In this document: piece by piece, positions 62,043 to 64,000 of the stretch
Layout of the letters: each line of letters starts with the position of its first letter
Position numbering within the stretch: position 1 is the first letter of the stretch
Assembly (NCBI GenBank): GCA_963576735.1
Contig: OY755183.1
Coordinates: forward strand, 15,829,213 to 15,893,212
Source of the DNA: Bedellia somnulentella
Lineage: Eukaryota; Arthropoda; Insecta; Lepidoptera; Bedelliidae
Reading direction: 5' to 3'
Length of the DNA stretch: 64,000 nucleotides
Notes under the pieces: generated by a model
Told to the model about the DNA's origin: nothing
Database searches by the model: none
Seen by the model: the letters and a program-made list of their open reading frames with translations, nothing else
Translations under genes and position numbers: made by a program

Positions 62043-64000
62043 ACATAATTTAGTTGTATGTTTGTAGATCTAACTGATATTTATAAGATATAGTTTCATA
62101 GTAAGATATATTGTAATTGTACAATTGTAATTTAAGGACATTAAATACTTGAGAAAAACATGTTTTATTATTTTTGACTAGTAAACTTCAGACCAATAAT
62201 AGGAGAAGGTGTTGTTAATCTAATTTAAATATTGCCAGCGGCCGCTCGCTATTTTAGCATTCTAGCGTTCTAGCGTTTCTAGCATTCTAGCAACTTCGCG
62301 ATTTCTCGCGCACAGTCGCAAGGCCCCTATTATGAAGTTCGTCGGAATTCCCGCGTCGCCGCAGCCAGTCTAGGGGCTCGATCGAGTGTCTCATGCAATA
62401 ATATGCGGTATTAGTTATAAAATTAAAGTCGAAATTCGTATGACACTGAAACTGCGCTCTGCTTAATTACCCTTCGCCGCTCGTTTGGTGTGAGTTGAGC
62501 CTTAAACTCTACTACTTAGACCTTTGTAAGCGAGACGCATGGCAGCCTTGGCTTAATTACTACTTATAGTCACTGAAGTAACTTCGGATTAAATAATGTC
62601 GGTGAGTTTACGCTATAACTTTTACCGGTCTGACCATTCTCTTTTAGAAATAAATGCAGTATTCAATACTTTTCCTGCAATACAGCAGCCGTTTGAAAGA
62701 ACAAACTTCAAATCAAGTTGGATTATACACGAAGCATTGTACCAAGAACCTAAAAAAACATTCAGTTTACTTCGAGTTTGATTATTGTTTTGATAATGTA
62801 TGTAATGATAATGGCCCGGTCCACTTTGCAGTAATTGATACATTTTAATGAGAATGTAGGCGAAATGTAGAATTCATTGAGGACGTAATTTAAATCTTTT
62901 TGTTCATGAAAACCTCATGTGGGGATTATCACTAATAGAGTAAGATCCCAGAGCGATAAGACATAACTTATTTTCTAAAAGATGAAACTTTAAGTTCTCA
63001 GTAGTGTCTCATGTACTTTGTGGTAGGTATACTGCGTGTTCGTGAAGTTTGCCCAGCGACATCTGGGCAGTTATCAGCTGAGAAAGGTGACTAAAAATAA
63101 GAGTTACTTTACTTAAATTTAGATGGCTGATTTTTAGATATATTTTATATAATATCATTCTCAAATAGTATCGCAAGTATCAGACACTTTTCATGATGTG
63201 CATCTGGATCGAGGGCCCATTTTTTTTTTGTAAAACAAATTGAGACTTACGGGAATTTAGTTAAAATTAGTTAAAACTCAAAGAACAGCCCCATAAATTT
63301 CTTAAATGTGAATTAGAGATACTACGGGCGAATTGATTGGGCCCTCAGTTCAGACGTGCGCATAAAGTGGCATCGTTAAATCTCAGAAAGTACTAAGTCC
63401 GAGTAAATAATTTTTATTTTAAAATTTACTTAAGAATTTCTTAAATTATTTAAGAAAGGAGATTGACCATTTTGGACCAAATGCTGCCCAGGCGTGGGAA
63501 TAGTTTTTTATTTTACCATACATAAAAGGGTATTTAAGAAAAATAATTTAAAAAAACAATATCCACGAGGTTGTGTACTACCCGATTATATACCTTATGG
63601 TTTTCGTAGCACTTTAACTTTTGATATTTCATTTTTTTATAATATTTACGTTGTTGTTTAATATTATTATCTTATTTATTCTTCCTCTAGTCAGGTCCCG
63701 ACCTCATTAGTATCGCAAAGCAAGTTTTTTGTACGTTGACAGCTTTGTATAGCACTGTTTCTTTTTTCAATTCCAAGACAAGTTGATCGAAAGGTACGGT
63801 ACAAAATCACAGCGAGATTTGAGAGAAATCAAAAGTCTTGCTTCCTCATATTCAGATGTGTATGTATACCCGTTACTCTGTACCTGCTTGCGCGCGCGCC
63901 CTTTTGTTTGTATCGCAGTCTATCACCACTCTTTGACGTGAACCATACTGTGCACTTATCTCCTTATTTTCTTACTACCCGGCATTACTTTTGGACTATC
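62043..64000. other. Right end, no gene established
   Basis: A GC-richer part at 62235-62400 (GCCAGCGGCCGCTCGC; CCCGCGTCGCCGCAGCC) could be a regulatory or first-exon region of a neighbour, but no start or splice signal convinces me. A tail fragment of element T lies at 62903-62940 (inverted). The rest is AT-rich; TGCTTGCGCGCGCGCCC occurs at 63887. Confidence 0.45.
62254..62293 (+). repeat. TTCTAGCG/A minisatellite
   Basis: Four to five imperfect 9-10 bp units around TTCTAGC: AGCATTCTAGCGTTCTAGCG and then TTTCTAGCATTCTAGCAAC. Confidence 0.85.

Noticed and set aside
1..64000. CRISPR arrays, operons, or bacterial-type terminators
   Set aside because: The spaced repeats are dispersed SINEs with target-site duplications, and the genes have spliceosomal introns. 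Nothing prokaryotic is present.

Overview
The window reads as AT-rich insect nuclear DNA, most likely from a moth or butterfly. The evidence is short GT-AG introns, a virilizer orthologue, a TCAGT-type initiator, and dense short repeats of the kind common in lepidopteran genomes (SINEs with TATG tails, tRNA-headed SINEs, Helitron ends with a GC-rich hairpin before CTAG). I see no bacterial or organellar features. The species cannot be named from sequence alone.

One protein gene can be read in full. virilizer (vir; VIRMA/KIAA1429 in vertebrates), on the + strand from 47583 to 61278, has nine coding exons and encodes about 1921 residues, the scaffold of the nuclear m6A mRNA methyltransferase complex. 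Exon 3 alone is 4.7 kb and carries an Arg-Ser/Ser-Tyr-rich tract plus most of the helical-repeat body. Exons 6-9 encode an RG-rich tail with a conserved RPPNTSRPPSLHVDDF block. A poly(A) signal lies 33 bp after the stop. Two weaker gene calls lie on the - strand: a signal-peptide first exon at 42144-42228 with an initiator/DPE-like promoter, and a short hydrophobic reading frame at 26571-26753 with a TATA box. Their downstream exons were not identified.

The remaining ~42 kb on the left, the vir introns and the right end are repeat-dominated. I use these names. SINE-A: ~250 bp, starts GC(T/C)GTGTAGTG, ends GTGAGTATATG(TATG)n, about sixty copies or fragments. LINE-A: a non-LTR retrotransposon, mostly 3' fragments encoding the reverse transcriptase C-terminus, whose last ~45 bp resemble the SINE-A 3' end. 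SINE-B: ~365 bp, tRNA-like head and TTATG tail. Element T: contains a complete tRNA-like cloverleaf. MITE-A: ~146 bp with CAAGCACGAGC inverted termini. There is also a 1755-bp hAT element, two Helitron termini, a 109-129 bp arm palindrome, and a triplicated ~0.5 kb block. Many copies have clean target-site duplications, so the order of insertion can be read: hAT in LINE, LINE in SINE, SINE in SINE tail, Helitron in element T.

The most distinctive signals are the shared SINE-A/LINE-A 3' ends, decayed tandem copies of vir exon 5 in the following intron, a SINE-A that carried extra copies of its own 5' end into its target, acceptor-stem covariation in element T, and the triplicated block with a strongly conserved ~125-bp core.
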